Shown one piece after another: positions 47,198 through 56,295 of a stretch of DNA of 64,000 nt. Both the position numbers and the translations under genes were made by a program. Position 1 is the first letter of the stretch; every line of letters starts with the position of its first letter. The DNA comes from Poriferisodalis sp965205175 (lineage in GTDB: Bacteria > Actinomycetota > Acidimicrobiia > Acidimicrobiales > Poriferisodalaceae). The stretch lies in assembly GCF_965205175.1 (NCBI RefSeq), contig NZ_OZ242038.1:1922001-1986000 (forward strand). Direction: 5' to 3'. Under the pieces are notes generated by a model, which searched no databases, was not told the DNA's origin, and worked only from the letters and a program-made list of their open reading frames with translations.

Positions 47198-47623
47198 TCA
47201 GCCAGCGGGCTCTGTGAGCGCGTCGTTCGGCGGTACCACGGGCAGCCCGTGACCGATCCAGCCCTCGATGCCGCCGACCAGGTCGGTGGCACGCGCAAAG
47301 CCCATCTGTTGCAGTCTCGATGCCGCCAAGCTTGAGCTGTAGCCCTGGTTGCAGACGATGACGAGATGATCGTCGAAGTCTGCGGCTGTACCGGCCGAGG
47401 CACCCGAATCCGGATCGATGCGCCATTCCAGCACGAGCTGCTCGATGTGCTCGCAGCCCTCGATCACGCCCGTGCGTTGGAGGTGGTCGCGGGGCCGGAC
47501 GTCGATGACTCGCAGCACGGGCGAGCCGTCCGGGCCGGCGGTGCGCATCAGCTCGGCGAGTTCGCCTGGCGAGACGCGTTCGAGGCCCGCTCGCGCCCGC
47601 TTCAGCAGGTCGTGGACGGTCAT
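47198..47623 (-). CDS. Rhodanese-like sulfurtransferase
   Basis: 141 residues, a single rhodanese domain: VLRVIDVRPRDHLQRTGVIEGCEHI, the active-site loop VCNQGYSSSLAA with the catalytic Cys, and GFARATDLVGGIEGWIGHGLPV. It would transfer sulfane sulfur from a thiol donor. Start ATG 47623. It converges with the selenoprotein candidate, 55 bp apart; a sulfur/selenium link is tempting but unsupported. Confidence 0.85.
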   Translation of the reverse strand: MTVHDLLKRARAGLERVSPGELAELMRTAGPDGSPVLRVIDVRPRDHLQRTGVIEGCEHIEQLVLEWRIDPDSGASAGTAADFDDHLVIVCNQGYSSSLAASRLQQMGFARATDLVGGIEGWIGHGLPVVPPNDALTEPAG

Positions 47624-47786
47624 CCGCTTCGCGGGGCCGGTGCCGCGTTCGGTTTGGCCTGCACAGTCTTGGCCGGGACTGTCTTGGCCAGATCCGTCGG
47701 GGGTCGGCTGCGGTGTCGTGGCGTTTCCTGCCGGTCTGCGGGTCGAGTCCGCGCGTCGTACGTTCGGCAGAGGGCTCAGTCAGCGC

Positions 47787-48629
47787 TCAGTCGTAGCTGG
47801 CGCCCAGGCCGGCCCGGGCGTCGGTCTGTATGCCGTAGGGCGGGATGGGATAGCGCAGGCCGTTGCGTGCCAGCGCTTCCATCCCCTCCACCGCGACCAC
47901 GAGATCATCGGGCGTCAGCGCCATCAGCAGCTCGTCTTCCATCACGCCGCCGTATCGCCGTTCTGCGAAGCAGGGGATGGACACGCTGGGCTCGCCGGTG
48001 CGCAGCGCCCGGCCCCAGGAGTCCGCGCACGCCGACTCGCCCACGCAGCCCCATTCCAGCTTCTTGTAGCCGCGCCACTGCAGACCGTTGACGAGGATGA
48101 TCATCTGGGCGGGCGTGGCGTAGATCAAGCAGACATCCGGCGGGTCGAGGCGCTTCGACGACAGCGGCGAAACGACCATCGCCTCATAGGTGCCGTAGGG
48201 CACGACATCCATGGCGCGCTGATGCGCTGAGGCGTCGTCGAGGGTCTCGAACCACACGCCGGCCATGCGGTCACCGGACAGCCACTGGTCGTCCTGGGGA
48301 TGCAGCCCGATGACTGCACCGCACTGGGCGCCGACGAGGTCGTCCATGGTGATGCCTACCGTCCAGTTCAGCCGACAGGCCATGCCCACGATCTGGTCGG
48401 TCGTGTGGATCGCGCTCGGCCGGCGCACGCGGGGCACAGCCGCCATCTGGTCGGCAGTCTCGAACAGCTGCATGCCGATGGGCGTGGTGCGAAGGCGCAG
48501 CACGGCTTGCAGTCGGCCGAGCAGCTCGTCCCAGTTGATCGACGCCGTGCGCACGTGCGCTGGGGTCTGCGCCGGGTCGGATTTCTCTGCGATCGGTGTC
48601 GCGGTGTCGCGAATGTCTGTCCGGGTCAC
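47787..48629 (-). CDS. DUF169 family protein
   Basis: 280 residues. RLRTTPIGMQLFETADQM, GMACRLNWTVGIT, SPLSSKRLDPPDVCLIYATP, WGCVGESACADSW and IPCFAERRYGGVMEDELLMALTPDDL follow the DUF169 (COG2043) pattern with several conserved cysteines. No activity is established that I can name. GTG 48629 has TAGCGT 8 nt upstream, inside the palindrome at 48635-48665, so regulation together with the divergent enoyl-CoA hydratase gene is likely. Confidence 0.75.
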   Translation of the reverse strand: MTRTDIRDTATPIAEKSDPAQTPAHVRTASINWDELLGRLQAVLRLRTTPIGMQLFETADQMAAVPRVRRPSAIHTTDQIVGMACRLNWTVGITMDDLVGAQCGAVIGLHPQDDQWLSGDRMAGVWFETLDDASAHQRAMDVVPYGTYEAMVVSPLSSKRLDPPDVCLIYATPAQMIILVNGLQWRGYKKLEWGCVGESACADSWGRALRTGEPSVSIPCFAERRYGGVMEDELLMALTPDDLVVAVEGMEALARNGLRYPIPPYGIQTDARAGLGASYD

Positions 48630-48634
48630 GGCAA

Positions 48635-48665
48635 CTCACGCTAGTGCAGCGACTACTAGCGTGAG
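48635..48665. promoter_or_regulatory. Perfect 11-bp inverted repeat spanning a divergent promoter
   Basis: CTCACGCTAGT-N9-ACTAGCGTGAG. Each arm contains a TAGCGT hexamer: on the minus strand (48643-48638) it is 8 nt before the DUF169 start, on the plus strand (48657-48662) it points at the enoyl-CoA hydratase gene. Symmetry of this length suggests a dimeric regulator, TetR-like for instance, controlling both directions. Confidence 0.6.
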
Positions 48666-48777
48666 CTGAACTGATCTCAAGTGGGCTGCGAGCCGAACCA
48701 GAGCGAGCCGGCGGTTGCCACGAGTTCGCTTCGAGAGGGTTGCCGCGAGCACACGAGCAACGAAGGGAGACGTGACG

Positions 48778-49560
48778 ATGGCCGAGGGACTGAGGGTCGA
48801 GCGGGACGGCAGAGTCGGCTTGGTGGTCATGGATCGCCCGCCGCACAACTTCCTGAGCTACCGCCAAGTACACGACATCGCCGACGCCCTGGCCGAGCTG
48901 GAGGAGGACATGGGCATCGGCTGCGCCGTGCTGGCCGCCGAAGGCCGTTCGTTCTGCGCCGGCGCCGATCTGGGCGGCGACGGCGTCGGCGGCGGGTCCG
49001 ACGAGAAGGTCGGCGGCAGCGCCACGCTGCAGCTTTACCAAGGCTCGGGTCGGCTCTTCGACGTGACCCTGCCGATCGTCGGCGCGATCCACGGGCCGGC
49101 CATCGGCGGCGGGCTGGGCTTGGCCATGGTGCCCGACATTCGCATCACCTGCCCCGAGGCGCGCTTCTGCGCGAACTTCGCATCGCTGGGCATCCACCAA
49201 GGCTTCGGCATGAGCGTCACGATGCCGGCGCTGATCGGCCCGGAACGAGCCGCGAAGGTGCTCTTGGGCGCCAAGCGCTACAAGGGCGACGAAGCGGTCG
49301 CGCTCGGCTTGGCCGATGAATGCGTGCCCGCCGACCGAGTGCGTGATCGCGCCATCGAGGTCGCCCGCGAGATCGGCGCCAACGCGCCGCTGGCGGTGCG
49401 CGCCATCAAGGCCACCTTGAGGCTGGGACTCGGCGACAAGGTGCGCGAGATCACTCAGCGAGAAGCAGCCGAGCAGTTGCGCTTGTCCGGTACCGAGGAT
49501 GCCCGCGAAGGCATGCGGGCAGTCTCGGAACGTCGCCCGGGCAACTTCGTCGGGCGCTGA
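48778..49560 (+). CDS. Enoyl-CoA hydratase/isomerase family protein
   Basis: 260 residues, crotonase fold. DRPPHNFLSYRQVHDIADAL, RSFCAGADLGG (oxyanion-hole loop), GPAIGGGLGLAMVPDIRITCP, FCANFASLGIHQGFGMSVTMP and the C-terminal RPGNFVGR are typical. The two active-site acid positions are not both obvious, so hydratase versus another crotonase activity is open. AAGGGAGA precedes ATG 48778. The epimerase gene follows after 4 bp, one operon. Confidence 0.83.
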   Translation: MAEGLRVERDGRVGLVVMDRPPHNFLSYRQVHDIADALAELEEDMGIGCAVLAAEGRSFCAGADLGGDGVGGGSDEKVGGSATLQLYQGSGRLFDVTLPIVGAIHGPAIGGGLGLAMVPDIRITCPEARFCANFASLGIHQGFGMSVTMPALIGPERAAKVLLGAKRYKGDEAVALGLADECVPADRVRDRAIEVAREIGANAPLAVRAIKATLRLGLGDKVREITQREAAEQLRLSGTEDAREGMRAVSERRPGNFVGR

Positions 49561-49564
49561 ACCC

Positions 49565-50485
49565 ATGCGCGTCGCGATCACGGGAGTCCGAGGGCTGATC
49601 GGCGGAGCGCTTGCCGCCAGCCTGCACGCCGACGGCCACGAAGTGGTCGGTATCTCGCGCAGTGCCGATGCCGCCGGTGAGATACACGGCGGTGAGAGCC
49701 CAGCAGTCGAGTGCATGGTCGGCTGGGACGTCCCCGCAGGCACTGTTGACACCGCGGCGCTCGAAGGGCTCGACGCCGTGGTACACCTCGCGGGGGAGGG
49801 CATCGGCGGTCGCTGGAGTGCCGCTCGCAAGGCAGCGATCATGTCCAGCCGTGTCGATTCCACCGCACTGCTCGCCAAGACCATCGGCGAGCTGCACGCC
49901 AAGCCGACGGTGTTCGTCTGCGGTTCAGCGATTGGCTTCTACGGCGACCGGGGCGACGAGGAACTCACCGAGAGTTCGCTGCCAGGCGACGGCTTCTTGG
50001 CCGAGGTGTGCAAGCGGTGGGAACGTGCCGCCGTGCCGCTCAACGACGCCGGCGTGCGTCTGGTGCGCATCCGCACCGGCTTGGTCGTGGGTCCAGGTGC
50101 TGAGGCCGTCGAGCGCATGGCCAAAGTCACGCGTCTGTGCGCGGGCGGCCCGCTGGGGTCTGGTCGGCAGTGGTGGAGCTGGATCAGCTTGGAGGACGAG
50201 GTGCGGGCCATCCGTCACCTCATCGACAGCGACGCGAGCGGAGCGTTCAACCTGACGTCTCCCAACCCGGTTCGCCAGCGGGACTTCCAGCGTGCCTTGA
50301 GCGCGCAGCTGCGGCGTCCTGCGATGCTGCCCGCGCCGTCGTTCGCCATTCGAGCAGTGCTCGGGGAGATGGGCCAGGAGCTGTTGCTGGACTCGGCTCG
50401 TGTGTTGCCGGCCGCGCTCGAGCGCGACGGATTCGCGTTCGAGCACCCGGACCTGGACAGCGCCGTGGCGGTCTGCTTCGGCTGA
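49565..50485 (+). CDS. TIGR01777-type NAD-dependent epimerase (YfcH/SulA-like)
   Basis: 306 residues. Short-chain Rossmann fold with ITGVRGLIGGALAASL, VVHLAGEGIGGRWSAARKA, SSRVDSTALLAKTI, GSAIGFYGDRGDEELTESS, RTGLVVGPGAEAVERM, WISLEDEVRAIRHLI and the terminal DUF1731-like LRRPAMLPAPSFAIR. This family is widespread with no settled substrate. Start ATG 49565, 4 bp after the hydratase stop. Confidence 0.83.
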   Translation: MRVAITGVRGLIGGALAASLHADGHEVVGISRSADAAGEIHGGESPAVECMVGWDVPAGTVDTAALEGLDAVVHLAGEGIGGRWSAARKAAIMSSRVDSTALLAKTIGELHAKPTVFVCGSAIGFYGDRGDEELTESSLPGDGFLAEVCKRWERAAVPLNDAGVRLVRIRTGLVVGPGAEAVERMAKVTRLCAGGPLGSGRQWWSWISLEDEVRAIRHLIDSDASGAFNLTSPNPVRQRDFQRALSAQLRRPAMLPAPSFAIRAVLGEMGQELLLDSARVLPAALERDGFAFEHPDLDSAVAVCFG

Positions 50486-50501
50486 GGACGGGCCTGCAGA
50501 A

Positions 50502-52748
50502 ATGCCCGCAGGGGAACTGCTCGGCGCGACAGTGCGGCGCGACCGCTGGGGAATCGCCCATGTCGAGGCGCCCAACGCGCACGCTGCGTTCGCGGCGCAG
50601 GGCTGGGTGGCGGCTGCTGACCGGATCTGGCAGATGGAATGGGACCGACGCCGGGCGCTGGGCCGCTGGGCTGAGGTGGTGGGGATGGCCGGCGCACGTG
50701 AGGACGCGTTCTTCCGCCGGCTGGGGCTCGCAGCGATGGCCCGCTCCGACTACGAGGCGCTCGACGGTCGCACGCAGGAGATGTGCGAGTCCTACGCAGG
50801 CGGCGTCAATCGCTGGCTCGCCGACCATGGCGACGCGCTGCCGGCCGAGTTCGAGCATCATCCGGCGCCGCCCGAGCCGTGGGCGCCCTGGCACTGCGTG
50901 GCGGTGTACAAGCTGCGGCACATCTTCATGGGCACGCTCGCTCGCAAGCTGTGGCGGGGCCGCATCCTGTGCCAGGCGGGCCCCGAAGCGGTGATGGCCA
51001 CGGTGGGCGACATCGAGGCCGACGCCGCCATGGTGCCGGGCGACGGGCCGCGCCCCGACCTGTTGGCCGACGCAGCGAGCGTGCTCGACGCGTGCGCACC
51101 CGACATGGCGGCGCTGGCGGCGGCGATGGATGCCGACGGTGCGTCCAACTCGTGGGTGCTCAGCGGGGAGCGCACTGCCAGCGGCAAGCCGCTGCTGGCC
51201 GGAGACCCGCACCGCGGCATCGAGTTCCCGAATGTGTACCACCAGTTCCACATGCGCTGCGACGAGTTCGATGCGATCGGGTTGGGCTTTCCGGGCGTTC
51301 CGGGCTTCCCGCACTTCGGCCACAACGCTGAGGTGGCTTGGGGCATCACCCACGGGATGTGCGACGACACCGACGTGTTCGTGGAGCGGTTCGCGCCGGA
51401 CTGGACGCCGGAAGCGTCATGGCGGGTGGAGGAGCTGCATATTCGCGGTGAGGGCATCGTCGACGTGCTGTGCGGTTCGACCCCGCGAGGCCCGGTCGTG
51501 CTGGGCGATCCGGCTGAGGGCATCGCCCTGTCGATGCAGTGGACGGCCGCGTTCGGACCCGACACCACGCTGGACGCCCTGTGGCCGATGCTGTGCGCAG
51601 TCTCGACGTCGGAGCTGATCGAGGCTGTGCGGCCGTGGGTGCTGCCGGTCAACAATCTGCTGGCAGCCGACCGCGCGGGCGCCGTGGCGTTCAAGATCCG
51701 CGGGCGTGTCGTCGAGCGGCGGCCTGCGAGCCGCTGGACGCCGGTGCCCGGCACGGACGAGTTCTCGTGGGACGGCTTGGCGCCGGTGCCGTTCGGTGAC
51801 CTGCCGGAATGGATCGACCCCGAACGGGGCTACTTGGTGACCGCCAACAACCGCACCGCCGACGGCGGCCCGTACATCTCGCTGGACTTCACCGGCCCCA
51901 GCCGCCACGACCGCATCTGCGAGCTGTTGTCGCCCATGACCGATGCCGTCGCGGCAGATATGGCCGACATGCATGCCGACGTGACCTCGTTGGTGGCACC
52001 CAAGGTGGTCGAGCTGGTGCTCGAGCACGCCGTCGAATGCGGCCACGAGCGCTCGCACGAGCTGCTCGACACACTGGCCGCCTGGGACCAGCGCATGACC
52101 GCCGACTCGGCGCCGGCAACCATCTACGCGGTGGTCAAGCGGAGACTCATCGAGACCATCGTCGAACGGCTCGGCATCGCCGGCGCCGAGCTGGGCGCCG
52201 CGGGCTGGCCTCCGGCCGCAGAGGCCAGCCGCATGGCCGCCGGTGCGGCAACGCGCATGCTGTGCGAACGGAATCTCGGTGCGGTGCCGGGCCTGGACCA
52301 TCCCATCGGGCTGCGCATGGCCGTGAGCGCCTGCGTGGACGAGACCGCCGCCGAGCTGACGCAGCGACTCGGCGACGATTCGTCGTCGTGGCTGTGGAGG
52401 CGGGTGCATCGCATGGCATCGCCGCATCCGCTCGCGTCTGCGATTGCAGCGGCGAGCGACCTGCACCCACCGGCGGACGGCTGTGCCGGCGACGGCGACA
52501 CCGTCCGGCAGGGCGGCACGGCACCGGAGACCGGCGAGCGCGCCGTCCATGGCTCGGTCGCTCGCTACGTGTTCGACTTAGGCGACTGGGACAGCTCCGG
52601 CTGGGTGGTCCCCCATGGCGTGTCCGGCGTGCGCGGCAGCGGCCATGACCTCGACCAGCGGCAGGCGTGGCTGGACTGCCAGCTGATCCCGATGGCCTAC
52701 ACGCCTGCAGCAGTGGCAGCGGCGACGGCCCAAATTCAGCAGGTGTAG
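50502..52748 (+). CDS. Penicillin acylase family protein (Ntn hydrolase)
   Basis: 748 residues, the normal precursor length. VRRDRWGIAHVEAPNAHAAF and GWVAAADRIWQMEWDRRRALG begin the alpha chain. GASNSWVLSGERTASGKPLL holds the nucleophile Ser, about residue 215, that becomes the beta-chain N-terminus after autocleavage. HGMCDDTDVFVERF, LTAN-like LVTANNRTADGG and the late helical part follow. Most penicillin acylases and AHL acylases are exported, but I see no signal peptide here, so a cytoplasmic amidase is suggested. ATG 50502 is 16 bp after the epimerase stop, same operon. Confidence 0.82.
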   Translation: MPAGELLGATVRRDRWGIAHVEAPNAHAAFAAQGWVAAADRIWQMEWDRRRALGRWAEVVGMAGAREDAFFRRLGLAAMARSDYEALDGRTQEMCESYAGGVNRWLADHGDALPAEFEHHPAPPEPWAPWHCVAVYKLRHIFMGTLARKLWRGRILCQAGPEAVMATVGDIEADAAMVPGDGPRPDLLADAASVLDACAPDMAALAAAMDADGASNSWVLSGERTASGKPLLAGDPHRGIEFPNVYHQFHMRCDEFDAIGLGFPGVPGFPHFGHNAEVAWGITHGMCDDTDVFVERFAPDWTPEASWRVEELHIRGEGIVDVLCGSTPRGPVVLGDPAEGIALSMQWTAAFGPDTTLDALWPMLCAVSTSELIEAVRPWVLPVNNLLAADRAGAVAFKIRGRVVERRPASRWTPVPGTDEFSWDGLAPVPFGDLPEWIDPERGYLVTANNRTADGGPYISLDFTGPSRHDRICELLSPMTDAVAADMADMHADVTSLVAPKVVELVLEHAVECGHERSHELLDTLAAWDQRMTADSAPATIYAVVKRRLIETIVERLGIAGAELGAAGWPPAAEASRMAAGAATRMLCERNLGAVPGLDHPIGLRMAVSACVDETAAELTQRLGDDSSSWLWRRVHRMASPHPLASAIAAASDLHPPADGCAGDGDTVRQGGTAPETGERAVHGSVARYVFDLGDWDSSGWVVPHGVSGVRGSGHDLDQRQAWLDCQLIPMAYTPAAVAAATAQIQQV

Positions 52749-52801
52749 GCGCCGGCTCTGGTCTGGCGCGGTCGGCGGGTCGGCGACCATCCACCAAATT
52801 G

Positions 52802-52815
52802 CCCCCCCCCCCCCC
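52802..52815 (+). repeat. Homopolymeric tract of 14 C in a promoter region
   Basis: Fourteen C followed directly by ATAAT, giving a CATAAT -10-like hexamer at 52815-52820, about 100 bp before the RCC1-repeat protein start. The tract would form most of the -35/-10 spacer. Changes in its length would alter spacer length and promoter strength, as in known phase-variable surface genes. Error-prone to sequence. Confidence 0.85.
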
Positions 52816-52917
52816 ATAATCTGCAGGGTGGGTGTGGCCGCTGCGGACGGCCCGCTTGCGACCGCCGTCAAGCGGCGCCGATGATTCCGAAGGCAACTAA
52901 GAACGAGGAGCGACGCA

Positions 52918-55386
52918 ATGATGCGAATGACCGGACCCCGATGTGCTCGCACGCTCATGACGTGTACGACGGCGGCGGTGGCACTGCTGGCTGGACTGGT
53001 GTCGCTTGGGCCGGCAGGCGCACAGGCGGGCGACGCCTTTGTGGGCGGCGCGCAACGGTGGATCGAATCGGGATGCACCGGCGAGGTGCCGATTGTGGTG
53101 GCGTCTGATGCGGGGGCGCAGTCGGACGTCTACAGCGCCGTCACGCTCGCCGGCGTCCTGGGCACGGACTGTGTGATCTTGGCAGGTGCCCGCGACGACG
53201 TCATGCTGGCGGCGCAGCGGAGGCGTCTGAATGCGGCCGCTCGAGGGGGCTACGTGGTGGGCGGAACGGCCGCGGTACCCGCCGCCAAGGTTGCTGGGCG
53301 CAGCATGACCCGGCTCGCGGGGTCTGACCGTTGGGCGACTGCGCAGCTCGTGGGTGCCGTCGCCGCGGGCGGGAATCCCACGCGCGCACCTGCCCGGCCG
53401 ACTGCGGGGTCCGGATCCTCGTCGGTCCGTAGCGCTGGGGCGTACCTCGCCGGTGCGGAAGGCTGGTTCAGCTCAGGCTGTGCCGGCGAGGTGCCGATTG
53501 TGGTGGCGTCTGATGCGGGGGCGCAGTCGGACGTCTACAGCGCCGTCACGCTCGCGGGCGCGCTCGGCACGGACTGTGTGATCTTGGCGGGTGCCCGCGA
53601 CGGCGTCATCCCGGCAGCGCAGCAAGCTCGTCTGGATGCCGCAGCACGCGGAGGCTACGTGGTGGGCGGAACGGCCGCAGTGCCCACCGCCAAGACGTGC
53701 GGGCGCCAGATGACTCGGCTCGCGGGCAAAGATCGTTGGGTTACGGCACAACTGGTCGGCAGTCGCGCCAAGGGCGACACCAACGCAGGCACCAGCACTG
53801 CCGACGAACCCTGCGTCGACCGCAGCCAAGATGTCGCCCGCTACACCGCCATAGCGGCCAACGGCTTCCACACATGCGCAATTCGCGTTGGCGCGGGCGC
53901 TTCTTGCTGGGGCTGGAACAAGCACGGGCAGGCCGACGTGCCCGATGGCGAGTTCACGGCTGTTGCGGCTGGTGATCGTCATTCGTGCGCGGTGGGCCGC
54001 GATCGGTCGGTGCGGTGCTGGGGTGACAACGGTTCCGGTCAGGCGGATTCGCCGTCCGGCGAATTCACGGCCGTCGCGGCCGGGGATCGTCACTCGTGCG
54101 CTGTTCGACGCGATGGAACGGTGCGGTGCTGGGGCGACAACGGGTCCGGGCAGGCATCGGCGCGGGCCGGCACGTTCGCTGCTGTTGCGGCTGGTGATCG
54201 TCATTCGTGCGCGGTGGGCCGCGATCGGTCGGTGCGGTGCTGGGGCGACAACGGTTCTGGTCAGGCGGATGCGCCCAGTGGGGCATTCACCGCGGTCGCG
54301 GCTGGTGATCGTCATTCGTGCGCTCTGCGCAGCAGTGGCGCGGTGGCGTGCTGGGGCGACAACGGTTCTGGTCAGGCGGATGCGCCGAATGGCGCGTTCA
54401 CTGCTGTTGTAGCCGGCGGCCGTCATTCGTGCGCTCTGCGCAGCAGTGGCGCGGTGGCGTGCTGGGGCGACAACGGTTCGGGCCAAACCGACGCGCCTGC
54501 AGGGGCATATGTTGCGGTCGCTGTTGGTGATCGTCATTCGTGTGCGCTGCGCAGCGCCGGCACGGCGACCTGCTGGGGACGCAACACCGAGGGGCAAGCC
54601 GATTCGCCGGCAGGCGCGTACACGGCCGTTGCTGCCGGCTGGGGCCACTCGTGCGCGCTCCGCAGCGACGACACCGTGGCGTGCTGGGGCAGCAACAACT
54701 TCGGGCAGGCGGACGCGCCCAGCGGTGTCTTCAGCGCAGTCTCCGCAGGCGGCGGTCGCTCGTGCGCGATTCGAAGCGACAGCTCCATGCACTGCTGGGG
54801 AGGCCAATCCGACAGTGCGCGAGATGTGCCCGCCGGCGACTTCACCGCCCTGTCGGTAGGCCTCTTGCAATCGTGCGCGATTCTCATCGACGAGTCCGTG
54901 CTGTGCTGGGGCACAGGCAATGCAAGCCTGCTGGCCGCGCCCGGGGGAACATTCCGCGCAGTGTCCGTCGGGGTGGGGCATGCCTGTGCCATTCGTACCA
55001 ACAGCAGCCTTGCCTGCTGGGGCGCCGACAACTACGGACAGGCGAAACCGCCTGCCGGGAAGTTCTCTGCGGTGGCAGCCGGCTGGGATCATTCGTGCGC
55101 GATACGGACCGACAGGAAGGTGGTGTGCTGGGGCGACAACGAATACGGCAAATCGACAGCCCCTACAGGTGCCTTCGTCGCGGTCTCTGCGGGTGGCAGC
55201 AGCACGTGCGCGCTGCGCAGCAACGGCACCGCCGTGTGCTGGGGCCGCGGCTCAGATGGTCCAGCGGTTGCGCCGTCCGGTGCGCTGCGTGCCGTCTCGG
55301 TGGGCGGGGGGCATGCGTGCGCCGTCCGCAACGACGGCTCGGTGATCTGCTGGGACGACCTCGCCCTGCTCGCTCCGCCGAGATAG
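52918..55386 (+). CDS. Secreted protein with two cell-wall-binding-like repeats and RCC1-type beta-propeller repeats
   Basis: 822 residues. Signal peptide about 1-38 (hydrophobic LMTCTTAAVALLAGLVSLG, then AGAQA). Residues 40-150 and 175-290 are two near-identical modules like the cell wall-binding repeat 2 family (VVASDAGAQSDVYSAVTLAG, GGYVVGGTAAVP, MTRLAGxDRWxTAQLVG); they differ in few bases, indicating recent duplication or gene conversion. From about 310 to the end, roughly 13-14 repeats of 37 residues of the RCC1 type (FTAVAAGDRHSCALRSSG, VACWGDNGSGQAD) probably form two propellers, with two cysteines per repeat suitable for disulfides. GAGGAG is 7 nt from ATG 52918. Likely a surface adhesin or ligand-binding protein under poly-C promoter control. 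Confidence 0.8.
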   Translation: MMRMTGPRCARTLMTCTTAAVALLAGLVSLGPAGAQAGDAFVGGAQRWIESGCTGEVPIVVASDAGAQSDVYSAVTLAGVLGTDCVILAGARDDVMLAAQRRRLNAAARGGYVVGGTAAVPAAKVAGRSMTRLAGSDRWATAQLVGAVAAGGNPTRAPARPTAGSGSSSVRSAGAYLAGAEGWFSSGCAGEVPIVVASDAGAQSDVYSAVTLAGALGTDCVILAGARDGVIPAAQQARLDAAARGGYVVGGTAAVPTAKTCGRQMTRLAGKDRWVTAQLVGSRAKGDTNAGTSTADEPCVDRSQDVARYTAIAANGFHTCAIRVGAGASCWGWNKHGQADVPDGEFTAVAAGDRHSCAVGRDRSVRCWGDNGSGQADSPSGEFTAVAAGDRHSCAVRRDGTVRCWGDNGSGQASARAGTFAAVAAGDRHSCAVGRDRSVRCWGDNGSGQADAPSGAFTAVAAGDRHSCALRSSGAVACWGDNGSGQADAPNGAFTAVVAGGRHSCALRSSGAVACWGDNGSGQTDAPAGAYVAVAVGDRHSCALRSAGTATCWGRNTEGQADSPAGAYTAVAAGWGHSCALRSDDTVACWGSNNFGQADAPSGVFSAVSAGGGRSCAIRSDSSMHCWGGQSDSARDVPAGDFTALSVGLLQSCAILIDESVLCWGTGNASLLAAPGGTFRAVSVGVGHACAIRTNSSLACWGADNYGQAKPPAGKFSAVAAGWDHSCAIRTDRKVVCWGDNEYGKSTAPTGAFVAVSAGGSSTCALRSNGTAVCWGRGSDGPAVAPSGALRAVSVGGGHACAVRNDGSVICWDDLALLAPPR
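53950..54830 (+). repeat. 111-bp in-frame repeats of the RCC1 domain
   Basis: GATCGTCATTCGTGCGC recurs with a 111-bp period; units 53959 and 54181 are almost identical over their whole length (222 bp apart, two periods), as are neighbours near 54310 and 54420. Copy-number change would keep the frame and change blade number. Confidence 0.75.
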
Positions 55387-55434
55387 CGCCAGCCGGGGCC
55401 GGGCCTTGGGTCGCCCTGCCGCGCTCGGTGCCCG

Positions 55435-56295
55435 TCAGCCGCGCAAATGGGCCGCTACAGCCGACACGACTGCAGCGGGCTGCTCATGAGGCAGCATGTG
55501 CCCGGCGCCGTCCACCAGCTCCACCGCTGCGTCAGGCAGCGCCGCCTGCCATTCGTCCGCATACACCGGCGGGATCAGCCGGTCTTGGCGGCCCCACACC
55601 AGCAGTGTCGGAACCGTCACGCGATACGCCCGCTGGGAGAATCTCCGATTCGGGATCGGGAACAGGATCTTGCCGGCCATGCCCTGCTGGCGCGCCCGCG
55701 CCACCATGAACCGCGTCAGCGTCTCGTTGTCGGAGAAGTCAGCGCCTCCGGTCAGCACTTCCTCTCCCACGTCAGGGCTGGCGAACAGCACCTCGGCGAG
55801 CTGGTAGGGGAGCATGGCGAAGATGTCGGGAATCGGATGCTCGCTCAGCCACATTCCCGCGGGGCACAGCAAGGCCATGCGGGTCACCGACTGGGGCGCC
55901 ATGGCCGCCATCTCCGCAGCGATCATGCCACCCATCGAGTGGCCCATCAGGTGCAGAGCGCCGCTGCCCGGGTCCGAGAGCAGGCCCATCTCGGAGGCGA
56001 CGTCCCAGCCGTGCAGCGCGAAGTCCCACATGTCCGACAGACGGTCCTCGTCGCCGTGCTCGCTCCACGCCGGCCACACGGGCGCGACCACCCGCAGGCC
56101 CGCGGCGGCCAAGCCTTGGAGCACGGGCTCGTCGGGCAGCCAGCCGCCGGCGCCGTGCAGCGCCAGCACGGTCGCTTCGCAGGGTGCTGTGCCCTCGCTC
56201 GGCTCGTAGACGCGCACCGGTGCCGTCACGCGGCGCTTGGTCGTGACCTCGACCTCCTCGAACGCCGCGGTCGGCGCGGCAACGCCCGTACTCAC
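55435..56295 (-). CDS. Alpha/beta hydrolase
   Basis: 286 residues. VLALHGAGGWLPDEP, LHLMGHSMGGMIAAEMAAM (nucleophile elbow), LVWGRQDRLIPP (acid) and DGAGHMLPHEQP (His). The GTG start overlaps the TGA of the luciferase-like gene by 4 nt, so the hydrolase is coupled to it and may process its product. Substrate unknown. Confidence 0.78.
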   Translation of the reverse strand: MSTGVAAPTAAFEEVEVTTKRRVTAPVRVYEPSEGTAPCEATVLALHGAGGWLPDEPVLQGLAAAGLRVVAPVWPAWSEHGDEDRLSDMWDFALHGWDVASEMGLLSDPGSGALHLMGHSMGGMIAAEMAAMAPQSVTRMALLCPAGMWLSEHPIPDIFAMLPYQLAEVLFASPDVGEEVLTGGADFSDNETLTRFMVARARQQGMAGKILFPIPNRRFSQRAYRVTVPTLLVWGRQDRLIPPVYADEWQAALPDAAVELVDGAGHMLPHEQPAAVVSAVAAHLRG

